NCBI RefSeq assembly: GCF_947242115.1
Contig: NC_074711.1
Coordinates: 61,313,309 to 61,377,308, forward strand
Direction: 5' to 3'
From: Biomphalaria glabrata
Lineage: Eukaryota; Mollusca; Gastropoda; Planorbidae
Length of the DNA: 64,000 bases
Position numbers and translations under genes: made by a program. Under the pieces are notes generated by a model. It was not told the DNA's origin. It did not search any database and worked only from the letters and a program-made list of their open reading frames with translations. Positions 34,096-46,200 of the stretch are shown piece by piece (positions within the stretch are counted from its first letter, which is position 1; each line of letters begins with the position of its first letter).

Positions 34096-34099
34096 ATTT

Positions 34100-35412
34100 A
34101 AGGCTTATGACATTGCATCAATTATTTCTATATATTGTATACAAAATGACAATAAGACCTCGTGAGGCTACAGCAAACCATTTTATTTTTTTAAATATCC
34201 AGTCAAAGGTGTTATGGAAGAGGGCTGCACTATTTGAATACTGATACATGGGTTTTCTAAAATAGAACACCTCACTGAGTTTTTCACATTGCAGACAAAC
34301 GCTAATGCGCGTGGGCGTGGCAGTACTTCCTTCAATAAAGCGGGGCGGGTGCATTCTGGCAGACACTTGCGACGCATGACAACTGCTGGGGCGCCCACAA
34401 TAGATGACAATGACCAACGATGGAGAGACTGAACAGACGCCAAACATAAAGAGACGAAAGACTAAGATTAAGACGAAGGTCCACACCTAGTTTTTCTTGA
34501 GCTCCGACAAGAACTTTTGAATATTGGAAAGAAACAGTTTAAACAAAGTTGAACGTTCAAATGACACTGATTGTAGAATAGACAGTTTTGCTTTGAGGAA
34601 ATAAAACAGAAAGGAGGAATGTTGTCTACGAAATAATCTAGCTATAGAAACATTACAAACTATTTTTGATATCTAAGGAATATTCTGCCCAGCAAAAGTC
34701 TACCTATACTAATCAGTCTTTCTCACAATCTCTCACTGTATCTACAATATTTTGTTTGTAAAACCGAATCTCAAAAGCATCAATATCCTTTACTGGGATC
34801 TCCTTATATGACAATCCCTTCAATCCCTTATTGTCACTTCTCTAAAATTGATGTGCCATCACTTTCTGTGTATATTGTGGTTTTGGCAATAGTTTCACAT
34901 TTAGAAAGTGATGCAGGAATTCAGGAAATTAAAATGATAAAATAATTTTAAGCATAAAGTACAATACGCAAAAAGTATTCTAAATATACAATACTGTAAA
35001 TTTATATTGAAACATCAATTAATTGACTGACATACCTCACTATTTATATATTTAAAATCCTTACATTTTACTCTCTTCATTATCTCGTCAAATTCCAATG
35101 TGAACTTTATTTAGAAATTGAATAGGTTTTCCGAAGGTTTTCGAATCAAAATAGATCACAGAACATTTCATCCAATCTGAATCCAATTCAACATGTAAAA
35201 ATATATTCCTTTAGATTGGGGTCATTTCTGTCATGAATTCCTCCATCTTACAATACCGAGGCGTCTCAGCGGTAAGAGGCTCGTGTTTCCCTGGAGTGCA
35301 TTCTTCCTTTTGCACCTTAAGCCGCCATAGTAGCCTGATACCTCAGAACTTTAAGATTTCTAAACAACAAAATCACTCATCATTAATGTTGGTCCCTGTT
35401 CAGTGAAATACC
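34100..35412. other. Unassigned spacer
   Basis: No gene I can defend. A GC-richer patch at 34300-34420 contains GGGCGTGG and GGGGCGGG but no linked exon is visible. The minus-strand frames at 34118-34486 and 34183-34443 overlap in different phases, and neither shows a domain. Confidence 0.35.
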
Positions 35413-35420
35413 GAGAATTC

Positions 35421-35422
<2 letters not shown>

Positions 35423-35466
<44 letters not shown>
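35423..35466. repeat. (GA)n microsatellite
   Basis: A run of about 22 GA units. Confidence 0.95.
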
Positions 35467-35470
<4 letters not shown>

Positions 35471-35761
35471 AAGAATAAGACAGAAGAGAAGAACGATATG
35501 GAGCTAAGAAGACGGATGTATGGAAAGAGAAAGGGAGTTACGAAGATGTTGTATTTATTACACAATGCCCTATAACTACAAAGTACTCATATCTGTGTTT
35601 TCTATCCTCGTTTTGAAAACGAGGTCTGCATTAAGCTGATTGTCTTCCAACACAACGAACTTGTGTTTGTTATTGTTACTACATAAAAACACTAAATGTT
35701 CAACTAGATGTTCATATAATCAACAAACCAATAAATAAATATTTGAGAGTACGTCTTCCCC

Positions 35762-36878
35762 GCTGGCCGAGTTAGACCATTCGGACGTTCGTCCTCAAGA
35801 CAATCAAGCAGCTGACGGTATCACGGCTTCGATACCCCAATTGAATCAATTAGACAATCAAGCAGATGACGTTATCACGGCTTCGATACCCGAATTGAAT
35901 CAACTAGACAATCAAGCAGATGACGTTATCACGGCTTCGATACCCGAATTGAATCAACTAGACAATCAAGCAGATGACGGTATCACGGCTTCGATACCCG
36001 AATTAAATCAACTAGACAATCAAGCAGCTGACGGTATCGCGGCTTCGATACCCGAATTAAATCAACATGACAATCAAGCAGCTGACGGTATCGCGGCTTC
36101 GATACCCCAATTGAATCAACTAGACAATCAAGCAGATGACGTTATCACGGCTTCGATACCCGAATTGAATCAACTAGACAATCAAGCAGCTGACGTTATC
36201 ACGGCTTCGATACCCGAATTGAATCAATTAGACAATCAAGCAGCTGACGTTATCACGGCTTCGATACCCGAATTGAATCAACTAGACAATCAAGCAGCTG
36301 ACGGTATCACGGCTTCGATACCCCAATTGAATCAATTAGACAATCAAGCAGATGACGTTATCACGGCTTCGATACCCGAATTGAATCAACTAGACAATCA
36401 AGCAGATGACGTTATCACGGCTTCGATACCCGAATTGAATCAACTAGACAATCAAGCAGATGACGTTATCACGGCTTCGATACCCGAATTGAATCAACTA
36501 GACAATCAAGCAGATGACGTTATCACGGCTTCGATACCCGAATTAAATCAACTAGACAATCAAGCAGCTGACGGTATCGCGGCTTCGATACCCGAATTAA
36601 ATCAACATGACAATCAAGCAGCTGACGGTATCGCGGCTTCGATACCCCAATTGAATCAACTAGACAATCAAGCAGATGACGTTATCACGGCTTCGATACC
36701 CGAATTGAATCAACTAGACAATCAAGCAGCTGACGGTATCGCGGCTTCGATACCCGAATTGAATCAACTAGACAATCAAGCAGATGACGGTATCGCGGCT
36801 TCGATACCCCAATTGAATCAAATAGACAATCAAGCAGATGACGGTAGCACGGCTTCGATGCCCGAATTAAATCAACAC
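35762..36878 (+). repeat. 54-bp minisatellite with tRNA-like head, 20 units
   Basis: From 35799 to 36878 there are exactly 20 units of 54 bp, each starting GACAATCAAGCAG(C/A)TGACG and containing CACGGCTTCGATACCC. Just before the array, GCTGGCCGAGTTAGACC (35762) fits a Pol III box A with one mismatch, and each unit's GCTTCGATACCC resembles box B. So the array may have grown from the box-B side of a tRNA-type SINE. The unit is 18 codons without a stop, so an open frame of over 350 codons runs through it (18-residue repeat NQLDNQADDVITASIPEL). That frame begins at TTG, has no early in-frame ATG and no signal or domain, and most unit differences change the amino acid. I treat it as non-coding. 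Confidence 0.9.
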
Positions 36879-37078
36879 GTTTTGTTTTTTTTGTATATTA
36901 TTTTTTTTTAATATTTTATTATATTTGAAGTTTCATAATGGAGGTATCGTCTTTTTTAAAATTAAGTTTAAAAATGTTTTGAGTCTGTCTTGAGAAGCAG
37001 AAGAGAAACTGATCGAAATAAAAACTTAAATCACGGAACTGCTCTCTCCTTTTCCTTTAGAAGAACGCTACACCCTCT

Positions 37079-37420
37079 GTACGTAGTTCTAGCAGCAGTC
37101 CAATGTTTGGCCAGGTTATCAGTAATGATCAGTTCAACAACAGTGGTACGTAGTTCTAGCAGCAGTCCAAATGTTTGGCCAGGTTATCAGTAATGATCAG
37201 TTCAACAACAGTGGTACGTAGTTCTAGCAGCAGTCCAATGTTTGGCCAGGTTATCAGTAATGATCAGTTCAACAACAGTGGTACGTAGTTCTAGCAGCAG
37301 TCCAATGTTTGGCCAGGTTATCAGTAATGATCAGTTCAACAACAGTGGTACGTAGTTCTAGCAGCAGTCCAATGTTTGGCCAGGTTATCAGTAATGATCA
37401 GTTCAACAACAGTGGTACGT
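37079..37420 (+). repeat. 67-bp tandem array, about 5 units
   Basis: GTACGTAGTTCTAGCAGCAG starts units at about 37079, 37144, 37213, 37280 and 37347. Each continues with TTTGGCCAGGTTATCAGTAA and GATCAGTTCAACAACAGTG. The first unit is slightly short and the second has one extra A. Nearly perfect, hence recent. Confidence 0.95.
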
Positions 37421-37769
37421 AACAGTGTATTAAATTATGTCACTAGACGTAAGTGTCTCTCATTGTATAAGCTTTTATGAAGACAGGGCCATGTTGACAC
37501 AGGGCGATGAAAGACTTGTGCCAGGTTGCTTGTGTCGTAAATTGGGCCACTCACGGTTAAAGCAGAAAGAGGGACCTTAAGAGAGGTTTGTCGGTTTGAC
37601 TAGAATAGTGTCATATCTACTAAAGACTATTCAGCCGGGTCCTAGAGAGTCAATATTTAAACCATAGTGCCGGACACAATCCCGCTGCCGAATTAGTCAT
37701 GAATTAGTCACGACTATGAGAAGATAGTAGGAGAAAGGAAGACAGACTGACAGAATTAGAGACAGTCTC
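37421..37769. other. Unassigned spacer
   Basis: I see no gene, repeat or regulatory signal that I can support here. Confidence 0.4.
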
Positions 37770-37981
37770 TGTAAAATAGAGAGAGAGAGAGAGAGACAGA
37801 TTCACAGAGCCTCCGAAAAATACAATGAGCTAAAGAGAGTTCAACATATTTGGAGACAGTCTCAAAAAAAAAAAAAAAAAAAAGAATGACCGAAAAAATG
37901 AGAGAGTGAAAGAGAAAAAGAGAGAAGGAGACAGATCGACAGATTTTAGACAGTCTCCAAAAATAGAATGACAGAGAGATT

Positions 37982-38016
<35 letters not shown>

Positions 38017-38125
38017 CGAGAGAGAGGGAGAGAAAGATAGAAAGAGAGAAAGGAGAGACAGACCGACAGAATTTTGACAGTCTCCAAAAAAAAAAAAAAA
38101 AAAAAGTGAGAGAGGGAAAGAAAGA
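37770..38125 (+). repeat. Imperfect purine-rich tandem array with poly-A blocks
   Basis: Three blocks each carry AGACAG(T/A)..GACAGTCTC(C/A)AAAA followed by a GA-rich run, at about 37855, 37958 and 38078. Two contain poly-A runs of about 20. Low-complexity open frames across it are artefacts. Confidence 0.8.
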
Positions 38126-38129
38126 ACCA

Positions 38130-39140
38130 GACAGACAGACAGACGCAAAACTGCTGGTTGCGTAAAAGAAAATTAATTTTGCTTTAATTTGAAATAATAT
38201 TGAACTAGTCCGTCGCCCCTACCAACTTCTTGTTTCAAGGCTTTTATTAGTTACCATAACATTGGAGCTATAATAACATCTGGTTGCTGCAGACATTACA
38301 CGGACACCCGACTCTCCAAAACAAAGTATGACTATGACCCATTTATTCCTACCTTCAGACCACACACTTATGACGATTTTGCTGGCGCTACAACGAATGA
38401 CTACTCATAATTAGGCATGCCTCGTTTTGAAAACTCGATGTGATAAAGGAACTTAATGACCAAGACTTCAAAGTGACTAACATTTCTAGACACAAAGAAG
38501 ATGCAGCTCTAATTGGTGCGATAGTACTATTGTACTGCAGTCGTCCATCGCATGTTTTGCTGGTCGAAATATCTCCGCTCGATTACTGGAGTGACTATCT
38601 GCCCGGTACCTCATGTCGGTCTGTAGTTCTTGTGCTTTTCATCTTGCCATTATGACCACGGCGCTCCTTCAAAACGTCAGATAAGATGATACTGTGTTTG
38701 TTCTGACCCCTCAGCCCGGAAGTAGCTCAGGCAATTACCTTTGTGATGCTCAGGTGTTAGTTGATAGTACCAACAGGTAAGGGGGGAACATATTCCTGGG
38801 CTATTGGGGAACATGAAGGAACATGAGCCATCCGGGGTAGGAAGTTATCAACGATTCGTTTCTGTCTTCCATCAGAGCCAATCTTTGGATGAGGTTTCTA
38901 TCAGCCAAAAGTGTTTGTATAGAGAATAAGTTGAGTGAGACAAAATATAGATCCCAGTGACTTGCGGCCCACCAAGTTGTTTTACGTGGCCCGTCATCGC
39001 ATAATTCGGTATCATTGGATGTATATAATTCCTTGCAACACCCACCCTCTTTTTTCCCGAGGAGTGAGTTGATATACTAATGTTTGTTAAAAATAAAGGG
39101 ATATAGTTAAATTAATCTTTGAAGAATTCTAATAGGAAAT
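38130..39140. other. Unassigned spacer
   Basis: No gene seen. CTTGCGGCCCACCAAGTTGT at 38961, continuing to GTGGCCCGTC, looks like an internal or terminal scrap of a hAT-type element. The plus-strand frame at 38440-38655 has no domain. Confidence 0.35.
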
Positions 39141-39147
39141 CCGCTAC

Positions 39148-39572
39148 TCAAAGAGAAATAGAAAGTAAGGCGAATGTATGTATGCATGTATGTATGTATG
39201 TATGTATGTATGTATGTATGTATGTATGTATGTATGTATGCATGTATGTATGTATGTATGTATGTATGTACGTATGTATGTATGTATGTATGTATGTATG
39301 TATGTATGTCCTGAATAGAAATCAAAACCGTTTGAACAAAAAATCTTCATAAAACTTGGCATAAATTTTCCTTAGATCATGGCGGAGTCCGTAGTGTATT
39401 TTTAATGTCCCTCCTACAACCAGAGGGCCCTACAAAATGGACAAAAAGTACCTAATTCTATCTCTATTAAAGACTTTTCATACTCTACTTTTATTTTCTT
39501 GGCAAAAAAAAATGTTTATAAAGGGAACATTGTATTCATATTTGACATAGATCTAAATTCAATCCACTATAC
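39148..39572 (+). mobile_element. Helitron-like element, 5' part
   Basis: AGAAAGTAAGGCGAATGTATGT is followed by an expanded GTAT microsatellite (39176-39309), then by AATCAAAACCGTTTGA, GATAAAACTTGGC-like and GTAGTGTAT words, in the same order as the left end of 46576-49524. The stretch AGATCTAAATTCAATCCACT at 39549 matches the interior of that element near 47508. It is cut off at 39573 by a hAT-like end. Confidence 0.55.
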
Positions 39573-39640
39573 CAGTAATACCCAAACTAAGGCCCGTAGG
39601 CCGCGGGTCATATCCGGCTAGTATTTGAATACAGTGTCAC
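39573..39640 (+). mobile_element. hAT-type terminal fragment
   Basis: CAGTAATACCCAAACTAAGG followed by CCCGTAGGCCGCGGGTCATA has the CAGTGGTTCCCAAACTNNGGCCCGC form common at hAT ends. No partner end was located. It appears to interrupt the Helitron-like copy to its left. Confidence 0.45.
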
Positions 39641-40960
39641 AAATCATTTGTGATTACAGACAAAAAATGTTCTATAAATAGTTTGAGAAGGACAACACAT
39701 ACCTTATATAATGACATAGTGACATAGAGTGTTATCTAGTTACCAATTGTCATATGTAGTTCCCCAGTGACACGTGATACACATTCAGAAGATATACATC
39801 ACGTGACAGACTTCTTGTCAGCCGTGAACATGTGATGACTTCATCTCGGTCTACAAGTCAAGGACTATGTCCTTGCACCTAAGTTTAACCCCACCAATGT
39901 TATCAGGAAAATTGTCAGTTTGTTTCTCATAATTTGTTTATTTAGTCTTAGTGTCAGCTACACTGTCAGTAGAGTTTGTCATAAGGGAAGTTTTCTGTTT
40001 GTTTCTCATAATTTGTTTATTTAGTCTTAATGTCAGGTTAACACTGTGCGCTACTGAGATGCGTGGATGGTAGCGAGCAAGTACAAAGCACAAGTGACAC
40101 CTTGTTAACTCTTTCTCTCCGTAATTATTTTGTCCACGTTTGGACGGAATTCTTCATTTGGCTCATTACTTGTTCACTCCCCTGTTATGATTAAGCATCA
40201 ATAGCTTGGTCGTTTGTTGTTGGACAATATTTTATTTGGTCTAGAATTAAAGGGGATTGCATGCACTTTTATAGTACACAAAGTCAAGTTTATAAAATTA
40301 AACATTAATTTAATTTAATGAGGTCAAATCAACGATGGTATCGTCAATTAGGAGAGAAAGAGTTAAGATTTTTTTTTAAATGTCTTTTTAAACCTGTGTC
40401 TTGTGGCACGTCTGGCAGAATACGTTCAGACTTAATGAACCTTAGAGCTTAGTTATGAAATAACCTTCTTTTTTTGTTCGTATTAGATTGCTTATGGTTA
40501 ATGTTTCAAGTCAATAGGAAATTATACATTCACCCATTGAATAATTAGGGCTTTTTTTTATAGTAAGTCAGCAGATCTAGACATATAGTCTCTACGAAAA
40601 TACAATTTGAATTCTAATCCCCCTTCCTTTTTTAAGAACCTAGCCATGAATCGGGTTACACATGCACTTGTCGATCACTTTTGAACACTAGTTTTTTTTA
40701 AATCTACAACAGGAAGGAGAAGAAGACAAAATATAGCGTGTCCTAAAACAACTCCATTAAATGTCATCATTGTGACTCTTCAGTCTAGAGAGATCAAATA
40801 CTTCTCAAGCTTGTGCTAATTTAAATATTCACGCAACTCCATTACAAGCATGAAATCCGATATCTAAAATAAAATTATTAACGGTGCCTTGTGGGATGCG
40901 TTTTTTTTTTTTGTTGAGCTGTAAATCTACGATATAAAATTCTTGGTCCTGACCACTTAA
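39641..40960. other. Unassigned spacer with a 79-bp duplication
   Basis: TTTGTTTCTCATAATTTGTT recurs at about 39919 and 39998, each continuing TATTTAGTCTTA(G/A)TGTCAG. No gene is seen in the rest. Confidence 0.6.
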
Positions 40961-40964
40961 AATC

Positions 40965-41008
40965 ACTAATTCTCCCACTAATTCTCCCACTAATTCTCCC
41001 ACTAATTT
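40965..41008 (+). repeat. 13-bp tandem repeat, 3 units
   Basis: CTAATTCTCCCA repeats three times without error and a partial unit follows. Confidence 0.9.
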
Positions 41009-41009
41009 T

Positions 41010-41799
41010 ACCATAAAATGATAATGATGATGATGATAAAATACGAAATTTTAATCTATTCTCACTTAACTTAAGTCTAGGACAACTAATCCTTTTTTAA
41101 AGATCGAGCAGCGGATAATTTACAAAAAAAAATAAAAAATATTCGCAATTCCAAACCAAAATAAACCCGAAAGCGGACATTTTAATGTCTATTGTACAAA
41201 ACAATAATTTCTTTCCATTGAAGCCCCAATTAACACTTTCTTTGTTGGCGCACAAGTTTTTATTTAATTTAAAGATTGTTGTTAATGATAATGTGTAGAA
41301 CAATTTTAAAAACGACTAGACTACAAGAAAGCCTCTATTCTAAAGCAATGAGCGAATACTGTAAACATTTTCACTATTAATATAAGGGCCAATTAAAGTG
41401 TGATTATGTGTGTGCATGTTTTTTAAGGAGTTGTATAATAAGATGGGTTATTCTAAATAAGGTGCCTCTCTAGATCTAGATCTATGACTGATAAAATAAA
41501 AATGTAATGAGTGGAGCAAGCTGCCAATAGTGATGTTTCTTCGTTTACACTGGTCCGTTTCATTTGAAAATAGTTTGTGTCTATCTGTGTGTGTGTGTGG
41601 GGGGGGGGGGGCAGGTATAGTGCAGAGAGATGGAAGGCTGCAACTAACAAGTGTTAGTGCATACTTTATAATAGGGAGTTGCGGGCCCTTCGTTTGGAGG
41701 ATAAAAGAGACCAAAAAAAAAAAGGACATAGCGGGGAGCGTTGTAATGCGGGCCGTTTTATTGAAGTGTTTAAGAGCAGGCAAAAAAAAAAAACAAATA
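41010..41799. other. Unassigned spacer, possibly interior of a Helitron-like copy
   Basis: No gene seen. A (GT)n run passes into a run of about 11-12 G at 41586-41611. Because a Helitron-like 3' end follows at 41845, part of this stretch may be its interior, but I could not find the matching 5' end. Confidence 0.3.
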
Positions 41800-41845
41800 T
41801 ATATACCAAAAATTTCAATTGTAGCGTAGCACGGGTATCAGCTAG
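41800..41845 (+). mobile_element. Helitron-like 3' end
   Basis: GTAGCGTAGCACGGGTATCA followed by GCTAG and then T fits the CTRR|T terminus of Helitrons and resembles the 3' end at 49524 in form. The hairpin here is not convincing. Confidence 0.35.
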
Positions 41846-41849
41846 TATT

Positions 41850-42325
41850 AAATATTCATTTCATAGCCTGTCACAGAAGTAATACAGTAAGCAGTCCAAA
41901 CAGACTGGTTGGGGGTGTTCACGGCTAGCCACTGTAATCTGCTCGCTGTTTATTTCTAATATCCGGTTTCCATTCTTGAAGTAAAATGTGGGGACAATAT
42001 GAGATGACCGTAAGCTTAAGAAAATTAAATTTGAAGATAGAGAGTGATTTCAAAATAAAAAAGAGAAAATAGCTATAATATATAAAAAATACTTTTTAAA
42101 AAAAGCGTCCATCGAGTGAAGGGAAACAGCTGGCATGTTTTTTATGTCATGCTTCACAAGTGAACGGACATCAAGCCGATATACCCCCACCCCCCACCAA
42201 AAAAAAACCGATTCAGAATGTCCCCCTCCAATGTGTGGATTGCAGCTGTTATTCAATTGTTCATGTCATTGACATTTACTGGCAATCGTGGAAAAAAAAA
42301 AGAATTTGTCCTTAACATATCGTCA
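41850..42325. other. Unassigned spacer
   Basis: No gene or clear repeat seen. A C-rich run lies at 42184-42198. Confidence 0.35.
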
Positions 42326-42331
42326 TAGAAA

Positions 42332-42474
42332 GCCTGAACACTGACTTGCAACGTCACAACCTGTGGGCGGTGGAGATCAATAGTTAGTTGCCATGTCACA
42401 GGTCTGTACGACGCGGCAACGAGCTTTTGGTCTCCACTGCCCACAGGTTGAGACGTCGAGGTCAGTGTGGAGGC
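42332..42474. repeat. 143-bp imperfect palindrome (about 65-bp arms)
   Basis: The left arm (42332-42399) reads GCCTGAACACTGAC, CGTCACAACCTGTGGGCGGT, GGAGATCAA and GTTGCCATGTC. The reverse complement of the right arm (42405-42474) reads GCCTCCACACTGAC, CGTCTCAACCTGTGGGCAGT, GGAGACCAA and GTTGCCGCGTC. The arms match at roughly four in five positions with a loop of about 5 bp. RNA from either strand would fold into a long hairpin. I see no hAT or mariner ends and no clear target duplication. Confidence 0.85.
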
Positions 42475-42479
42475 CTACT

Positions 42480-43720
42480 ATAACAATTAGTCACGCATAC
42501 CCCATAGGAAAAAGTCGCACACGGTTAGGACGGGGAACTTGGCAGGCCAAGCACAGAGAGCAAGATCTTTCCTACCAATTCAACAGTGAAAAGAGAACAA
42601 AGAAAAGGTATCTGCTTTATTATAAGACTTCGCTTCTAGGTACTTCTGTATTCTGTTCACCGGTTACAGCCTAAAGCTTAGTATTATTTTTTTTTTATTC
42701 AGCTCTATGTATGATAATGTCCAATATCTAAAGTAAAAGATCTAGTCTCTACTCACATAAAATGTGATTGTACTCTGTTTCATTTGGTGACTTTTAAGGA
42801 AATCTTTCGAACAGCTGAAAGCTCTTCAGTAGTACCATCACATCGAGCCACCCCCTTGATTCTTTTCACTCGAGTCCCCCTCCCCGGGATGAAGATCACG
42901 CTGTAAACAACACTTATTCAACGTCCCTGTTTGCCTGCTGAGCAAAGATGACATGTTTGACCCCTTCCATCATAATAGCACCACAGTCGTTCGCTACTGT
43001 TTTGGTCTGTTAGTAAGACTGAACGCCAGGGAGTGCCTTACAGTTGTTCTCAAGGTACTTACTGGCCGGCTCTGTTCTTCTCAGTTGTACATATAAGTGT
43101 GTGTGTGTGTAGTGTGACTAGTGCGTGTGTGTGTGTGCATTCTTTTTACCTTTCTAGCACTTTAACGGCTATGAAACTTATCTTTTCAAGTAAAAAAAAA
43201 AGATTTCATCAGTCACTGCAGCTGAGATGGAAAAAAAAAGGAGGGGGGGGGGGGTAGGGATCTGGCTTAGAGCAAAGTAGTGCACTACAAAGGAGCATCA
43301 TCTTATATATCAGCTACATTGTACGTCTGTTGTCACCCGAGTGCTAGGCGTCACGGACCTCAGACGTAGCGGGATGTTAGCTTCAAGGCGAGCAATATTT
43401 CAGCGAGTCAAAGGATGTCTTGGTGGGAGACTAACTACTTTGTTTAATGTGTGGACTTCGCCTCTATTATTTAGTTTGTGTGTCTGGGAATGTGTCAATG
43501 TTTAAGTGTGTGTATGTATTGTGTGTCACGTTTTTTTTTACTATATACGTATTATAATGGTACTAAAGAAGTTGCTAAATACAAAAAAAGTCGTGTTATA
43601 GAGCTACCTCCTTTGAACGCTATTGCAGCCATTTAAAGTTGAAGCTTTTGATGAAGTTACTCAGCAACAGCGGATCTGTGGTAAATTAACGAAAGCTTTT
43701 TCTATTAGAACATTGTCTAG
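42480..43720. other. Unassigned spacer
   Basis: No gene I can defend. Two short (GT)n runs lie near 43097-43137 and a G run lies at 43242-43253. Open frames are short and without domains. Confidence 0.35.
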
Positions 43721-43724
43721 CGAA

Positions 43725-43785
43725 CCACATCGTTTCGTTAACCACATCGTTTTCTAAACCACATCTTCTAGTCAACCTGTCTACA
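43725..43785 (+). repeat. Diverged units of the 17-bp satellite
   Basis: AACCACATCGTTTCGTT, AACCACATCGTTTTCTA and AACCACATCTTCTAGTC are three adjacent 17-bp units diverged from the CAACCACATCATCTCGT unit that fills 44111-45240. They lie about 330 bp upstream of the main array. Confidence 0.75.
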
Positions 43786-44110
43786 GGTCTGGAGGGCCTG
43801 GTACAACAAAGGTGCGGAAGTCCTAATTATTGTCCGAAGAAAGGACTTTTTTTCCGTCAAGTCTTTTTAAAATTTATTGCCATTAAATAAAATGATTTCA
43901 ACAGAGAATGTTGTAAATTACCGCGTTGACGAATAGATATTTGCGAGCTTTTTTTTTTTTCGCTTCGTTGCTACTAACACGCTACAAGCGAACACTTCTT
44001 AACCAAGACAGTGTTGCCAACCGTAAGACTGCCACTAAAAAATGCAAAACAATATACTTCAAAAACCAAAAGGAAACAAAACAACAATAACAATCTAGTC
44101 AAACACATTT

Positions 44111-45240
44111 ACATCTGTTGTCGACCACATCATCTCGTCAACCACATCATCTCGTCAACCACATCATTTCGTCAACCAATCATGTCGTCAACCACACCAT
44201 CTCTTCAACCGCATCATCTCTTCAACCACACCATCTTTTCAACCACATCATCACTTCAACCACATCATCTCGTCAACCACATCACCTCTTCAACCACATC
44301 ATCTCGTCAACCACATAATCTCTTCAACCACATCATCTCGTCAACCAAATAATCTCGTCAACCACACCATCTCTTCAACCACACCATCTCTTCAACCACA
44401 ACATCTCTTCAACCACATCATCTCGTCAACCACATCATCTCGTCAACCACATCATCTCTTTAACCACATCATCTCGTCAACCACATCATCTCGTCAACCA
44501 CACCATCTCTTCAACCACACCATCTCTTCACCCACACCATCTCTTCAACCACAACATCTCTTCAACCACATCATCTCGTCAACCACATCATCTCGTCAAC
44601 CACATCATCTCTTCAACACACCATCTTTTCAACCACATCATCACTTCAACCACATCATCTCGTCAACCACATCACCTCTTCAACCACATCATCTCGTCAA
44701 CCACAAAATCTCTTCAACCACATCATCTCGTCAACCACATAATCTCTTCAACCACATCATCTCGTCAACCACACCATCTCTTCAACCACACCATCTCTTC
44801 AACCACACCATCTCTTCAACCACAACATCTCTTCAACCACATCATCTCGTCAACCACATCATCTCGTCAACCACATCATCTCGTCAACCACACCATCTCT
44901 TCAACCACACCATCTCTTCAACCACACCATCTCTTCAACCACAACATCTCTTCAACCACATCATCTCGTCAACAACATCATCTCGTCAACCACATCATCT
45001 CTTCAACCACATCATCTCGTCAACCACACAATCTCTTCAACCACACCATCTCTTCAACACACCATCTCTTCAACCACATCATCACTTCAACCACATCATC
45101 CCTTCAACCACATCATCTCGTCAACCACATCATCTCTTCAACCACATAATCTCGTCAACCACATAATCTCGTCAATCACACCATCTCTTCAACCACATCA
45201 TCTTGTCAACCACATCATCTCTTTAACCACATCATCTCGT
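44111..45240 (+). repeat. 17-bp minisatellite, about 66 units
   Basis: The unit is CAACCACATCATCTCGT, with CTCTT replacing CTCGT and CACC replacing CATC in many units. Blocks of several units are themselves repeated (for example the CACCATCTCTT runs near 44360, 44500, 44780 and 44900), so larger duplications have occurred. It continues without a gap into the 33-bp form. Confidence 0.95.
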
Positions 45241-46200
45241 CAACCACATCATCTCGTGAACAAATAATCTCGTCAACCACATCATCTCGTGAACAAATAA
45301 TCTCGTCAACCACATCATCTCGTGAACAAATAATCTCGTCAACCACATCATCTCGTGAACAAATAATCTCGTCAACCACATCATCTCGTGAACAAATAAT
45401 CTCGTCAACCACATCATCTCGTGAACAAATCATCTCGTCAACCACATCATCTCGTGAACAAATCATCTCGTCAACCACATCATCTCGTGAACAAATAATC
45501 TCGTCAACCACATCATCTCGTGAACAAATCATCTCGTCAACCACATCATCTCGTGAACAAATCATCTCGTCAACCACATCATCTCGTGAACAAATCATCT
45601 CGTCAACCACATCATCTCGTGAACAAATCATCTCGTCAACCACATCATCTCGTGAACAAATCATCTCGTCAACCACATCATCTCGTGAACAAATCATCTC
45701 GTCAACCACATCATCTCGTGAACAAATCATCTCGTCAACCACATCATCTCGTGAACAAATCATCTCGTCAACCACATCATCTCGTGAACAAATCATCTCG
45801 TCAACCACATCATCTCGTGAACAAATCATCTCGTCAACCACATCATCTCGTGAACAAATCATCTCGTCAACCACATCATCTCGTGAACAAATCATCTCGT
45901 CAACCACATCATCTCGTGAACAAATCATCTCGTCAACCACATCATCTCGTGAACAAATCATCTCGTCAACCACATCATCTCGTGAACAAATCATCTCGTC
46001 AACCACATCATCTCGTGAACAAATCATCTCGTCAACCACATCATCTCGTGAACAAATCATCTCGTCAACCACATCATCTCGTGAACAAATCATCTCGTCA
46101 ACCACATCATCTCGTGAACAAATCATCTCGTCAACCACATCATCTCGTGAACAAATCATCTCGTCAACCACATCATCTCGTGAACAAATCATGTCGTCAA
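45241..46200 (+). repeat. 33-bp higher-order array, about 29 units
   Basis: Each unit is one 17-bp monomer CAACCACATCATCTCGT plus a variant 16-bp monomer GAACAAATCATCTCGT. The left six or so units mostly read AATAATCTCGT, while the rest are almost identical. Because 33 is divisible by three, both strands are open for about 300 codons. The plus-strand frame starts at GTG, and the minus-strand one is an 11-residue repeat with no other feature. I treat both as non-coding. Confidence 0.95.

Noticed and set aside
39107-39362. Tyr/Ile/His- and Cys/Met/Tyr-rich frames
   Set aside because: Translations of the GTAT microsatellite.
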